A DNA stretch of 40,887 nt from the NCBI GenBank assembly GCA_029062005.1, contig JAIDQZ010000103.1, positions 1-40,887 on the forward strand, given 5' to 3'. This document shows, in pieces, positions 17,521 through 25,555 of this stretch. A program made the translations under genes and the position numbers. The notes below the pieces were generated by a model, which saw nothing but the letters and a program-made list of their open reading frames with translations, had not been told where the DNA came from and did not search any database. Origin of the DNA: Muribaculaceae bacterium. GTDB taxonomy: Bacteria > Bacteroidota > Bacteroidia > Bacteroidales > Muribaculaceae. Every line of letters starts with the position of its first letter. The first letter of the stretch is position 1.

Positions 17521-18120
17521 TTAGAAGACATATTCGAGATTGAGGGCGACCTTTGTCGGTCCGAAATAGTTGTGATGACCGTCACCGAGCTTCTTGCCGC
17601 ACTCAGCGCATGGATACTCGTCGTAGCGTGCATGGATCCAGCCGATGCCTACTTCTGCCTCAAGGTTCCAGTGCCGGTTCAGGATCCAGTCGTAGCCGTA
17701 GCCGATGCCGGCTCCGGCTCCCCAGCCCTCGTAACGGCGGTTTTTAAGAGGTCTCAGATCTGTGCCGAGAAAATTGATGTTGTTGTCGATGTGTCCGAAG
17801 TTGAATTCTCCTCCGATGGCATGCAGACCGAGGAAATGTCCCTGGAATCGACGGCAGAACCAGTAGCGGGCCTCCGGCTGCACGAGCCAGTGACGAAGCT
17901 TGCTGTCGTTGACTGTCCATAAGTTGAGCTGTCCGGCAACGTTCAAGGTCCATTTCCGGGCGAGCCCTATCTCAAGCCCTAAGTTCGGGCTAAGCAAAGC
18001 GTCGCTTACGATATTCGTCTTAAGCGCTGCTTTCTGGGCAAAGGCACTCGTCGAGGCTCCCGCCAACAGCAGTAAAGCAATAATCATCTTGAGCTTGATA
18101 TTGCTAAGTTGTCGTGTCAT
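17521..18120 (-). CDS. DUF3575 outer-membrane beta-barrel, first gene of the fimbrial operon
   Basis: This 199-residue protein has a signal peptide ending ASTSAFAQ (about residue 29), then strands rich in aromatics and glycine (ALKTNIVSDALLSPNLGLEIGLARKWTLNVAGQLNLW, WGAGAGIGYGYDW, NLEAEVGIGWIHARY) and a final YFGPTKVALNLEYVF strand typical of outer-membrane barrels. A CAECGKK loop near residue 174 may form a disulfide or bind metal. DUF3575 proteins precede Mfa-type fimbrillins in many Bacteroidales; a role as pore or assembly platform is inferred from context. A promoter with a ~225-nt leader lies upstream. Confidence 0.9.
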   Translation of the reverse strand: MTRQLSNIKLKMIIALLLLAGASTSAFAQKAALKTNIVSDALLSPNLGLEIGLARKWTLNVAGQLNLWTVNDSKLRHWLVQPEARYWFCRRFQGHFLGLHAIGGEFNFGHIDNNINFLGTDLRPLKNRRYEGWGAGAGIGYGYDWILNRHWNLEAEVGIGWIHARYDEYPCAECGKKLGDGHHNYFGPTKVALNLEYVF

Positions 18121-18400
18121 GTCCTATATTGAGTTATAGTAGTGAAAATTATATGCATGAATGTCCCGTTCCGGTATGGGCGGGATTGAAGTTTATTGTC
18201 GGCAATGTTATGAATCCTGTAGATACTCTGCAAGTAGTATTCATAGCAATATCTTTTGTGTCGATATAAAAGTCAGTTATGCTTTGATTTTCAGGTAATC
18301 GTGAATATATTTTAATAATCTATCCTTAAGAAACGCTTGAAAATTTCGTGCAAAATTAATAAATATATCTAAAGAATGCAAATATTATGGCTTTTATTTT
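18121..18400 (-). promoter_or_regulatory. leader region of the fimbrial operon
   Basis: From the predicted start near 18344 the transcript carries about 225 untranslated bases before the ATG at 18120. The leader contains an inverted repeat, AATGTTATGAAT at 18204-18215 and ATTCATAGCAAT at 18239-18250, able to form a 12-pair stem with G-U wobbles. A smaller CCCG/CGGG hairpin lies near 18166-18184. No ORF of note and no inverted repeats flanking the promoter were seen. This is most of the 335-bp gene-free stretch. Confidence 0.6.
18351..18382 (-). promoter_or_regulatory. Bacteroidota-type promoter of the fimbrial operon
   Basis: Read on the minus strand, TTTG (18382-18379), 20 bp, TAATTTTG (18358-18351) fits the consensus TTTG-N19-21-TAnnTTTG exactly. 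It is the only good match in the stretch before the DUF3575 gene. Confidence 0.75.
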
Positions 18401-18447
18401 TTTTCGGGAGCCGCAAGCGGCTGCAAAATTCGCTTGTGGCTCCCGAA
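18401..18447 (-). terminator. long hairpin after the COG0523 GTPase gene
   Basis: CGGGAGCC and CAAGCG pair with CGCTTG and GGCTCCCG around a short loop, and T- and A-runs extend the stem as further pairs. It lies just past the stop of the GTPase gene and just upstream of the fimbrial promoter. Neither transcript has a U-tract after the stem, so it is an unusual terminator or an insulating hairpin. Confidence 0.6.
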
Positions 18448-18455
18448 AAAACTTG

Positions 18456-19799
18456 TTATTTGCTCAGGCAGCTGTCAAGAAGCGCTGTGATGGCGCTGCG
18501 GTCCATGCCGCGTCCGATAAATACTAATTTGTCCATACGGTCACCGTATTTATCATCCCAGTCGCGGAGCAGTCCCGGTTCGGTGGCGAAGAAACGCTGA
18601 AGTTCCTCTTCAGGAGCTGTGGCATACCACTGTCCGCACTCGGTCAGTTTTTTCTGCACTCCTGCCTGTTCGAACAGATAGCTCATGTCAGGATTCTCAC
18701 TGAAGTAGCAGATACCCTTGCATCTGATCACGCTCTTGGGCCACTGCTTGTGGCAGAAATAATCAAATTTGTTCAGATCAAAAGGCTGCCTCCTGTAGTA
18801 GACGAATGTCGAAATGCCATATTCCTCTGCCTCTCCCTCTCCATGATGATGATGGTGGTGATGACATTCATGCCCTTCCTCTTCACACCGGCACTCCTCA
18901 TGATCATCTTCATGTTCATGCTCATGATGCTCATGCTCGTGATGGTGCTCATGATTGTGATGATGCTCATGATCGTGATGATGCTCATGCTCGTGATGAT
19001 GCTCGTTTGGCTCATGGCTCTTGGTTGCGGACTCTTGCACTTCAATCTCTTCAAGGGGCTTTTCGATCTCGCGAATCCAGGTGGCGGAGGTTGCAGCCTT
19101 GCCGAAGTCGAACTTATGGGTGTCGAGTAGCCGGCTGAAATCCACATCACAGTAATTGCATTCGATGATTTCAACGGAAGGATTCAATGCATGGATTGCC
19201 TCGCGGATCATGGATGCATCTTCCCGGGAGACTTCCGAGATCTTGTTGAGAAGCACAATGTTGCAGAATTCTATCTGCTGCACCACAAGATTTTCCAGAT
19301 CTTCCTCGCCATATTCCTTTACGGTCAGCGATTTTCCGCTCCCGAACTCGCTCTGAAGCCGAAGAGCATCCACCACGGTGACAATGCAGTCAAGAACTGG
19401 GATGCCGTTGCGGGTCGCTACAGGTCCCATTGCCGGAATCGAACAGATGGTCTGGGCGATAGGCTCCGGTTCGCAGATGCCGCTTGCCTCTATCACTATA
19501 TAGTCGAAACGGTCGCCTTCCATCAGACCGACCAATTGATTGACGAGGTCCATCTGCAGCGTGCAGCATATGCAGCCGTTCTGGAGCGCTACAAGCGAAT
19601 CATCGCCCTGACCTATGAGCCCGTCTTTTGCGATCAGGTCCGCATCGATATTCACCTCGCCGATATCATTCACTATCACGGCAAACCGTATCCCTTTTCT
19701 ATTGTTCAGTATCTTGTTGAGGAGCGTGGTCTTTCCGCTGCCTAAATATCCCGTGATCAAAAGCACGGGCACTGTCTTCTTTTCGATCATATCTTTCAT
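18456..19799 (-). CDS. COG0523 (CobW/G3E) GTPase with His-rich metal-binding loop
   Basis: This 447-residue G3E-family P-loop GTPase has Walker A in TGYLGSGKTT (16-25), the metal-binding CICC motif at 76-79, the Glu-rich IVIEASGICEP switch (about 101-111) and NKIS (185-188) at the base-recognition position. Residues 262-319 form an extreme His/Glu/Asp loop (many HEHHH units, then ECRCEEEGHECHHHHHHHG). A CobW C-terminal domain follows (about 326-447; WPKSVIRCKGICYF). COG0523 proteins act as metallochaperones, often for zinc under scarcity, some for cobalt in B12 synthesis or for nitrile hydratase. The loop suggests buffering or delivery of zinc, nickel or cobalt; zinc is the more common case. 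The gene starts five bases after the U-tract of the hairpin following tRNA-Gly, with no promoter of its own in between. Confidence 0.94.
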   Translation of the reverse strand: MKDMIEKKTVPVLLITGYLGSGKTTLLNKILNNRKGIRFAVIVNDIGEVNIDADLIAKDGLIGQGDDSLVALQNGCICCTLQMDLVNQLVGLMEGDRFDYIVIEASGICEPEPIAQTICSIPAMGPVATRNGIPVLDCIVTVVDALRLQSEFGSGKSLTVKEYGEEDLENLVVQQIEFCNIVLLNKISEVSREDASMIREAIHALNPSVEIIECNYCDVDFSRLLDTHKFDFGKAATSATWIREIEKPLEEIEVQESATKSHEPNEHHHEHEHHHDHEHHHNHEHHHEHEHHEHEHEDDHEECRCEEEGHECHHHHHHHGEGEAEEYGISTFVYYRRQPFDLNKFDYFCHKQWPKSVIRCKGICYFSENPDMSYLFEQAGVQKKLTECGQWYATAPEEELQRFFATEPGLLRDWDDKYGDRMDKLVFIGRGMDRSAITALLDSCLSK

Positions 19800-19804
19800 T
19801 ATTG

Positions 19805-19844
19805 AAAAAGACCTACCTATTCCGGTAGCGGATCAGGTAAGTCT
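19805..19844 (-). terminator. tRNA-Gly terminator / possible attenuator of the GTPase gene
   Basis: On the minus transcript AGACTTACCT pairs with AGGTAGGTCT around a 16-base loop and is followed by a U-tract. It begins 15 bases after the tRNA and ends 5 bases before the GTPase start codon. Confidence 0.75.
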
Positions 19845-19859
19845 TATTGGATTACTTGA

Positions 19860-19931
19860 GCGATAAACGGGATTCGAACCCGCGACCCTCAGCTTGGGAA
19901 GCTGATGCTCTACCAACTGAGCTATTATCGC
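19860..19931 (-). tRNA. tRNA-Gly(CCC)
   Basis: This 72-nt cloverleaf has acceptor stem GCGATAA/TTATCGC, D arm GCTC/GAGC, anticodon stem TCAGC/GCTGA with loop TTCCCAA, and T arm GCGGG-TTCGAAT-CCCGT. The anticodon is CCC, reading the Gly codon GGG. The 3' CCA is not encoded. Confidence 0.95.
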
Positions 19932-19970
19932 ATTTATGCTGCAAAACGAGCACGCTTGCTATTTACAATG

Positions 19971-20002
19971 CAAATTTAGTTATTTTTTTTTGTCTTTCCA
20001 AA
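19971..20002 (-). promoter_or_regulatory. promoter of tRNA-Gly
   Basis: On the minus strand TTTG (20002-19999), 20 bp, TAAATTTG (19978-19971) fits the Bacteroidota consensus and lies about 40 bp before the tRNA. Confidence 0.75.
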
Positions 20003-20074
20003 TTTATTTCGCATTTTATATGCATCCGGTGATTAATTTGATCCGGAAATGCCTGAAAACTCGTTTTTTTTTTC

Positions 20075-20082
20075 TAATTTTG
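20075..20082 (+). promoter_or_regulatory. -7 element for the lipoprotein gene at 20100
   Basis: TAATTTTG matches the TAnnTTTG -7 box 17 bp before the ATG. No clear -33 TTTG is found at the right distance, so this is a partial match with a very short leader. Confidence 0.45.
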
Positions 20083-20099
20083 TAAAAAATAAAGATTCC

Positions 20100-20834
20100 A
20101 TGAAAAGATTCATACCATTAGCCGTGATGTCGTTGCTGGTTATGCTTGCGGCCTGCGGCGGAAAAAAGAAGGACGCAAACGCTTTTCCGGAGGGTTTCGA
20201 TGCATTTACTGACGAGCAGAAAGTAACCTACATGATGCAGCATGCCCCGGCTGATTCGGTGGCAAGATTCATCATTTACGCTTCTCTCGGAAAAATAGAG
20301 GGAGTTAGGATAGATACCCTCAACAATGCTACCCTGAAGGCATATGAGGCATATAGGGATACCGCCCTGCAGTCGTTCAGCTGGGAGTTCGATCGTGTGG
20401 CGGAGGAACTGCCGCTCCACGACAAAATGCGGCTTCGTGTACTCGTCGGAGCTGAAGATCCGCAGGGACTCGGACTGACATTGGGGCTTGAGTATCTTAA
20501 CCAGATCAGGGTAAAAGGCATGAATGCGGATCAGGTGCTTGAGGAACTTAAGGAACTCAAGAAAGCTTCAAAAGATTCGCCGGATGTCTATGCCCGGTTC
20601 CTTATCGGATTCCGGACAGTTCTCCGCTACGACCGTAATTCCGATATGCCTGCCGAGATTTATTCCCGGTTCCTGAATTATGACGAGGATGCGGTGCAGG
20701 AATATTACAGCCGCAATAAGGCTGCTTCCGAAGGTCACCCGGTGACACTGCCTGATTCAATACCTATTGAAGAGCATCCGGAAGACATGCCGCAATCTCA
20801 GGCTTCCGTCGCCCCGTCAGATAGCATTCAATAA
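20100..20834 (+). CDS. lipoprotein of unknown function
   Basis: This 244-residue lipoprotein starts at the ATG at 20100, because that places a clean SPII signal (MKRFIPLAVMSLLVMLAAC, Cys19) at the N-terminus. An in-frame ATG at 20049 would extend it through the promoter and destroy the signal, so it is rejected. The mature protein is helical and acidic, with no motif I recognise; VYARFLIGFRTVLRYDRNSD and YSRFLNYDEDAVQEYYSRN may form helical hairpins. The tail is Pro/Ser/Glu-rich. The polyprenyl synthase gene follows after 36 bp, so they may be co-transcribed. Confidence 0.85.
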   Translation: MKRFIPLAVMSLLVMLAACGGKKKDANAFPEGFDAFTDEQKVTYMMQHAPADSVARFIIYASLGKIEGVRIDTLNNATLKAYEAYRDTALQSFSWEFDRVAEELPLHDKMRLRVLVGAEDPQGLGLTLGLEYLNQIRVKGMNADQVLEELKELKKASKDSPDVYARFLIGFRTVLRYDRNSDMPAEIYSRFLNYDEDAVQEYYSRNKAASEGHPVTLPDSIPIEEHPEDMPQSQASVAPSDSIQ

Positions 20835-20870
20835 GAATCTAAATATAAAACTATGCATTGTGAATTATAA

Positions 20871-21845
20871 ATGACTATGAACCGAATATCTGAATACAGT
20901 GCTATGGCGGAAGCCGGCATACGCGCTTTGGAATTTCCCGATGGTAATCTCACAGGTCTCTATGCTCCGATATCCTACGGCATGCAGGCGGGTGGCAAGC
21001 GTCTGCGCCCTACGTTGCTGCTCATGACAGCCGATGCTTTCGGCGGATGTCCGGAGAAGGCTATTCAGCCTGCAGCAGGCATAGAGATGTTTCATAATTT
21101 CACACTCCTTCACGATGATGTGATGGATAATTCCGACCTACGTCGCGGTCGCCCTACAGTGCATTCGAAATGGGACGAGAACACTGCCATCCTTTCAGGC
21201 GACACAATGCTGACTCTCGCAACAAAATTAATTTCCGATGTAGAGGATGCTGTACTGCGTCCGGTGCTCGACACATTCAATGATCAGGCGCTGCGTGTCT
21301 ATGAAGGCCAGCGTCTCGATATGGACTTTGAGACTAAGGAAGAAGTCGGAATCGATGAATACATAGATATGATCAAGGCGAAGACCGGCGCATTGCTCGG
21401 AGGGGCAGCCAAGATCGGAGCCCTGATCGGTGGCGCTTCGGAGGAGGATGCCGAAAAAATGTATGAATTCGGCTTGATGCTTGGTGTGGCATTCCAGATA
21501 GAAGACGATTATCTCGACACTTTCGGCAATGCGGAGACATTCGGCAAACCGATAGGTGGCGACATAAACAACAACAAGAAGACTTTCCTGATGGTGAAGG
21601 CGCTTGCAGGCGGCGGCTCTAACGCTGAGGCGCTGAAGGCTGCCATGAAGATGGCTGCCGGACCTACGAAAGTGAAGACCGTGACACGTATATACGAGGC
21701 TATGGGAATGCCTGCCGTAAGCAAGGCGGAAGTGGCTGCCTACAGCAGCAAGGCTCTTGCAGCAATAAAGAAAACCTCGCTTAGCGATGACCGCAGGGAT
21801 GCATTCCGTAAACTCATAGAGAAACTGACAACCCGCACCAAATAA
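20871..21845 (+). CDS. polyprenyl diphosphate synthase (trans-isoprenyl family)
   Basis: This 324-residue enzyme condenses isopentenyl diphosphate onto allylic diphosphates. The first Asp-rich motif is Asp82-Asp83-xx-Met-Asp86 in LLHDDVMDNSDLRRGRP, followed by RRGRP (91-95). The second is EDDYLD (211-216), followed by FGKPIGGDINNNKKTFL with the conserved Lys residues. GGKRLRPTLL near residue 41 binds the diphosphate of IPP. Length suits a medium- to long-chain synthase for quinone side chains or a farnesyl/geranylgeranyl synthase; product length is not deduced here. Met3 is an equally possible start. Confidence 0.95.
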   Translation: MTMNRISEYSAMAEAGIRALEFPDGNLTGLYAPISYGMQAGGKRLRPTLLLMTADAFGGCPEKAIQPAAGIEMFHNFTLLHDDVMDNSDLRRGRPTVHSKWDENTAILSGDTMLTLATKLISDVEDAVLRPVLDTFNDQALRVYEGQRLDMDFETKEEVGIDEYIDMIKAKTGALLGGAAKIGALIGGASEEDAEKMYEFGLMLGVAFQIEDDYLDTFGNAETFGKPIGGDINNNKKTFLMVKALAGGGSNAEALKAAMKMAAGPTKVKTVTRIYEAMGMPAVSKAEVAAYSSKALAAIKKTSLSDDRRDAFRKLIEKLTTRTK

Positions 21846-21981
21846 TCCCCTCTTGACCATCGATCCTTGGTTCTCAACCTTGGTTCTTGACTCTTGGTTC
21901 TTGACTCTTGGTTCTCAACCTTGGTTCTTGGTTCTTGACTCTTGGTTCTCAACCTTGGTTCTTGACTCTTGACTCTTATAT
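21846..21981 (+). repeat. 136-bp pyrimidine-rich tandem spacer
   Basis: Alternating units TTGGTTCTCAACC and TTGGTTCTTGACTC are repeated with slippage from just after the polyprenyl synthase stop to just before the TatD start. The coding strand is C/T-rich throughout and holds no ORF or promoter motif. Confidence 0.8.
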
Positions 21982-22776
21982 ATGATAGATACCCATACCC
22001 ACCTATATATGGATTCCTTCTCGAAGGAGGATCCCTGCGGATGTGCCCTTGCCGTCGACAGGGCGGTCGATGCGGGTGTGGAGCTGATGGTGCTCCCGTC
22101 TGTCGATCGAGAATCAGCTGCCGAGGTGGCTGCTCTGCATGATGCCCGTAAAAGCCGCACTGCAACTGCAATGGGGCTGCACCCTACAGAAGTGGGAGAG
22201 GACTGGCGCGAGGAGCTTGCCGATATTATATCGATCCTGAGTCCGACATCTCCTGTGGCTGTAGGGGAAGTGGGAATTGACCTTTATTGGGACGATTCAA
22301 ACCTCAGGTTTCAGAAAGAGGCGTTCATAGCGCAGATACTGCTGGCTGAGCAGATGAATCTTCCCGTCATCATACATTGCCGTGACGGAATAGAGGTGTG
22401 CTGTGAGTGCATTGAAGAGGCAAAGTCTAAGTGCAATTCCGGGAAATTGCCCCCTCTCGTTTTCCATAGTTTCACCGGCTCTCCCGATGATGTGAGACGT
22501 ATACGCCGGATATGTGATCCATATTTCGGCATCAACGGAGTTGTGACATTCAAGAATTCAGGGTCTCTTCCTGACGCAGTGAGGGAGATAGGAATCAGCC
22601 GTATCCTGCTTGAGACCGATTCCCCGTATCTTGCCCCGGTGCCTGAGCGCGGGCGCAGAAATGAAAGTTCTTTTCTTACGTATGTGAACTCAAAGGTTGC
22701 CGATATCCTCGGACTGACTCCGGAAGAGACAGATCAGGTCACCACCGGCAACGCCAAAACATTCTTCCGAATTTGA
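21982..22776 (+). CDS. TatD-family metal-dependent nuclease
   Basis: This 264-residue TIM-barrel hydrolase has metal ligands His5 and His7 in DTHTH, Glu96 in VGEVGID, His132 in IIHCRD, His162 in FHSFTG and Asp213 in ETDSPY. This set defines TatD/YcfH-type 3'-5' exonucleases. It is cytoplasmic with no signal peptide, and the length is normal. Its stop codon overlaps the TTG start of the antiporter gene, which suggests translational coupling, although no functional link is obvious. Confidence 0.95.
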   Translation: MIDTHTHLYMDSFSKEDPCGCALAVDRAVDAGVELMVLPSVDRESAAEVAALHDARKSRTATAMGLHPTEVGEDWREELADIISILSPTSPVAVGEVGIDLYWDDSNLRFQKEAFIAQILLAEQMNLPVIIHCRDGIEVCCECIEEAKSKCNSGKLPPLVFHSFTGSPDDVRRIRRICDPYFGINGVVTFKNSGSLPDAVREIGISRILLETDSPYLAPVPERGRRNESSFLTYVNSKVADILGLTPEETDQVTTGNAKTFFRI

Positions 22777-24785
22777 ATCCGATTTTCAGTCTTCCATTCC
22801 ATCAGCCAGTGGTGATATTCACCCTTGTCCTCCTGCTGATCCTTGCGGCACCGGTCTTATTCCGGCGTCTCAAGATCCCTGATGTGGTGGGACTTATCAT
22901 AGCCGGCGTTGCGGTCGGACCTTACGGATTCAATCTTCTTGAGCGCGATGCTTCATTCCAGATCTTCGGACAGGTCGGTATCCTCTACCTTATGTTTCTT
23001 GCCGCTGTGGAGATCGACATGTATCATTTCAAGCAGAACCTGAAACAGGGGCTGCTCTTCGGGGTGATGACATTCCTCATTCCCTCTGCGCTCGGAATGG
23101 TGGCTGCCCGCTTTGCATTCGGAGCAGGCTTGACCACTTGCCTGCTGCTTGCGAGCATGTATTCCTCCCATACGCTGATATCATATCCGGTGGTAAGCCG
23201 GTTCGGACTGCAGAACGGGAAAAGCCCCATACTTGCGGTCAGTGCCACTATCGTGGCTGTCCTTCTTGCCCTGATCACTCTTGCATCTGTCGTGAAGCTT
23301 CAGACCACCGGAGTCTTCGATGTGATGGATATTCTGGAGCTGCTTCTCTACACGGCAGGATATGCCCTGGCTGTCGGTTTCCTCTTCCCATGGCTCACGA
23401 GATTTGTGTTCAGGAAGATTTCAGACCCTGTGGCACAATATATCTTTATCCTTGCACTTGTGCTTTTCGGGTCTCTCCTCGCACAGCTGATCGGACTTGA
23501 ATCCATCCTGGGAGCGTTCTATGTCGGACTCGTGCTCAACCGTCTGATTCCGGGCAGATCCTCGCTGATGCATCACATCAAGTTTGTAGGGAACGCCATA
23601 TTCATTCCCTATTTCCTTATAGGTGTGGGCATGCTTATCAACGTGCATGTCATTTTCAGCGGTTGGAAGGTGGCATGGGTGGCGGTCAACATGATTCTGG
23701 TGGCTCTCGTGTCGAAATGGATCGCGGCCTGGCTCGCCCAGAAGGCTTTCCGGCTCACTCCCACCGACCGCCGCATGATGTTCGGACTCACCAGCGGCAA
23801 GGCTGCCGCCACTATCGCGGCTACGATGCTCGGATATCAATACGGCATCATCAATGAAGACATCATGAACGGAGCCGTACTGATGATTCTTGCCTGCTGC
23901 CTTGTGGCTTCAGTTGCAACGGAACGTACGTCGATCCAGATGAGGCTGGAGCTTACAGCCGCTGAAATGGAATCCACGGGTGTAGAGCGCCCGAAGTTCG
24001 CACGCCAGATAGTGGCTGTCGCCAATCCTATCACCGCCGAAGGGCTGATGAGGCTTGCCGTCTTCATGCGATCTCCGAAAAACATCGAGCCTGTCACCGC
24101 GCTCTTTGTAAGGAATTCAGACGATCCGCGCAGCCTGCGGGCAGGGCGCTACTCGCTCCGCACTGCTGCTCAGGCGGCTCAGGAGATGGGTGTGACTGCC
24201 GTAGAGGAGGAACGCTTTGACTTGAATGTAGTGTCGGGGCTTACCAATATGATAAAGCAGACCCATGCCACAGATGTAGTGATAGGTTTTCACCGAAAGG
24301 CGAATATTGTAGACTCATTCTTCGGACAGATGACCGACACTTTGCTGAGGGAGACCATGAAGATGGTGGTGATGTCGCGTTGCTTCATCCCGATCTCGAC
24401 AGTCAGACGCATTGTCGTGGTGGCGGGGGCGAAGTCGCAGTATGAGACCGGTTTCCATGGATGGGTGGCCCGCATCGGCAATCTCGCCCAGCAGCTTGCT
24501 TGCAAGGTGATATTCCTTGTCTCTGCCGAGACATCGAGGTATATAGAAGATATAATATCAACTGACGGCTACGGCATACGCCGCATCTATCAGGAGATGA
24601 CCGAATGGGAAGATTTCATTCTCCTCTCGGGAGATGTGGGTCCGGAAGACCTTCTTGTGGTGATAGGAGCCCGTAGGGGTTCTGTGTCATACAGCGCCGA
24701 GCAGGAGGAAATGCCGGAATTCCTGTCCAAGAACTTCTCCGCCCACAACCTAATGGTGATCTATCCCGAGCAATTCAACGGCTGA
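22773..24785 (+). CDS. cation:proton antiporter (CPA2) with C-terminal USP-like modules
   Basis: This 670-residue transporter starts at TTG 22773, overlapping the TatD stop. No ATG gives a full first helix, so TTG (or a GTG near 22809) is the likely start. Residues about 10-385 form the 12-13-helix Na+/H+ exchanger fold (KIPDVVGLIIAGVAVGPYG, AVEIDMYHF, SMYSSHTLISYPVV, GLTSGKAAATIAATMLGYQYG). The cytoplasmic tail (about 400-670) looks like two universal-stress-protein-like modules (RQIVAVANPITAEGLMRLAVF and RRIVVVAGAKSQ, then LLVVIGARRGS). By family, it exchanges Na+ or K+ for protons, with the tail possibly sensing nucleotide. First of four adjacent transport genes. Confidence 0.92.
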   Translation: MNPIFSLPFHQPVVIFTLVLLLILAAPVLFRRLKIPDVVGLIIAGVAVGPYGFNLLERDASFQIFGQVGILYLMFLAAVEIDMYHFKQNLKQGLLFGVMTFLIPSALGMVAARFAFGAGLTTCLLLASMYSSHTLISYPVVSRFGLQNGKSPILAVSATIVAVLLALITLASVVKLQTTGVFDVMDILELLLYTAGYALAVGFLFPWLTRFVFRKISDPVAQYIFILALVLFGSLLAQLIGLESILGAFYVGLVLNRLIPGRSSLMHHIKFVGNAIFIPYFLIGVGMLINVHVIFSGWKVAWVAVNMILVALVSKWIAAWLAQKAFRLTPTDRRMMFGLTSGKAAATIAATMLGYQYGIINEDIMNGAVLMILACCLVASVATERTSIQMRLELTAAEMESTGVERPKFARQIVAVANPITAEGLMRLAVFMRSPKNIEPVTALFVRNSDDPRSLRAGRYSLRTAAQAAQEMGVTAVEEERFDLNVVSGLTNMIKQTHATDVVIGFHRKANIVDSFFGQMTDTLLRETMKMVVMSRCFIPISTVRRIVVVAGAKSQYETGFHGWVARIGNLAQQLACKVIFLVSAETSRYIEDIISTDGYGIRRIYQEMTEWEDFILLSGDVGPEDLLVVIGARRGSVSYSAEQEEMPEFLSKNFSAHNLMVIYPEQFNG

Positions 24786-24832
24786 CAAACCCCAAAAGAC
24801 TAAAACCCCACAACCCAACAACCCCACAACCA
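24786..24832 (+). repeat. C-rich low-complexity spacer
   Basis: A run of CCCCACAACC / CCCAACAACC units lies between the antiporter stop and the GTG start of the MgtC-like gene. It resembles 1-39. Confidence 0.6.
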
Positions 24833-25555
24833 GTGAACATACTCCAATACATAACATCCCAGTTCGGATCGCTTGACGTCAATTTGATCAACGCCTCGTT
24901 TCGTCTTCTGCTCGCTTTGCTGCTCGGTGCGCTCGTCGGCACCGAGAGAAAACACAAGGGACAGGTAGCGGGAATCCGTACATTCGCACTCATCTCGATG
25001 GGCGCATGCCTCTCCATGTTGCTGTCGATCTATGTCCCCCAGGAATATATGGGGCTGAAGAACGGAGACCCCGGACGAATCGCAGCGCAGGTGATCACAG
25101 GCATCGGTTTCCTCGGAGGCGGCGCCATGATACAGCAGCGCGGCGTGGTGAGAGGACTGACCACAGCTGCCGGAATCTGGATAACTGCTATAATTGGCAT
25201 GGCGGTAGGCGTAGGCATGTATATGGCATCGGTGGTATGCACGCTGCTCATATTTCTGGTCATCGTCGGTTTCAACCGTTTTGAACACTTGATACACATC
25301 GGGCAGGAGACAAAGGTGATATCGATTCGCAGCAAGGGAATACTTAGGAATATCGACACATATGAGAAGCTTCTCAGGGAGGAGGGGGTGCATATATCCA
25401 ATTTCTTTATTGAGCAGAATTTTGAAAACGACATAACGGAGGTCAACCTCGTGGTGCTTGTCAGGACCTCCAAAAGACTGATGGATGCCATTAACCGCCT
25501 CGGCGAGGCTAACGATACACTTTCTATAACCCTTTCTAATCAGATTGACCTATGA
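24833..25555 (+). CDS. MgtC/SapB-family membrane protein
   Basis: This 240-residue protein has four to five transmembrane helices in the first ~145 residues with family signatures: LLLALLLGALVGTERKHKGQVAGIRTFALISMGA, ITGIGFLGGGAMIQQRGVVRGLTTAAGIWITAIIGMAVG. The C-terminal ~90 residues form a small soluble, ACT-like domain. It starts with GTG at 24833, directly after the C-rich spacer. MgtC-type proteins help bacteria under low Mg2+ and affect ATP synthase or membrane potential; they are not themselves proven Mg2+ pumps. Its last codons overlap the next antiporter gene (ATGA), so the two are translated together. Confidence 0.93.
   Translation: MNILQYITSQFGSLDVNLINASFRLLLALLLGALVGTERKHKGQVAGIRTFALISMGACLSMLLSIYVPQEYMGLKNGDPGRIAAQVITGIGFLGGGAMIQQRGVVRGLTTAAGIWITAIIGMAVGVGMYMASVVCTLLIFLVIVGFNRFEHLIHIGQETKVISIRSKGILRNIDTYEKLLREEGVHISNFFIEQNFENDITEVNLVVLVRTSKRLMDAINRLGEANDTLSITLSNQIDL

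Noticed and set aside
18840..19015. Possible CRISPR or satellite array
   Set aside because: The short direct repeats encode His-Glu units in frame in a conserved protein family; there are no regular unique spacers.
18750..19138. Open frames rich in Met-Leu-Val or His-Asp-Ala opposite the His-rich loop
   Set aside because: They are by-products of the repetitive His codons read in other frames.
19191..19745. 184-codon plus-strand open frame opposite the COG0523 GTPase gene
   Set aside because: It lies wholly inside a well-supported conserved gene on the other strand and has no family-like pattern; it is a shadow frame.
20049..20099. Upstream in-frame ATG for the lipoprotein at 20100
   Set aside because: It would add 17 residues through the -7 box and remove the SPII signal from the N-terminus.
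21228..21860. 210-codon minus-strand open frame inside the polyprenyl synthase gene
   Set aside because: Antisense to a gene with all catalytic motifs; composition is typical of a complement frame.
21846..21981. Possible CRISPR array in the TTGGTTCT repeats
   Set aside because: Units are 13-14 bp with no spacers; it is a tandem low-complexity repeat.
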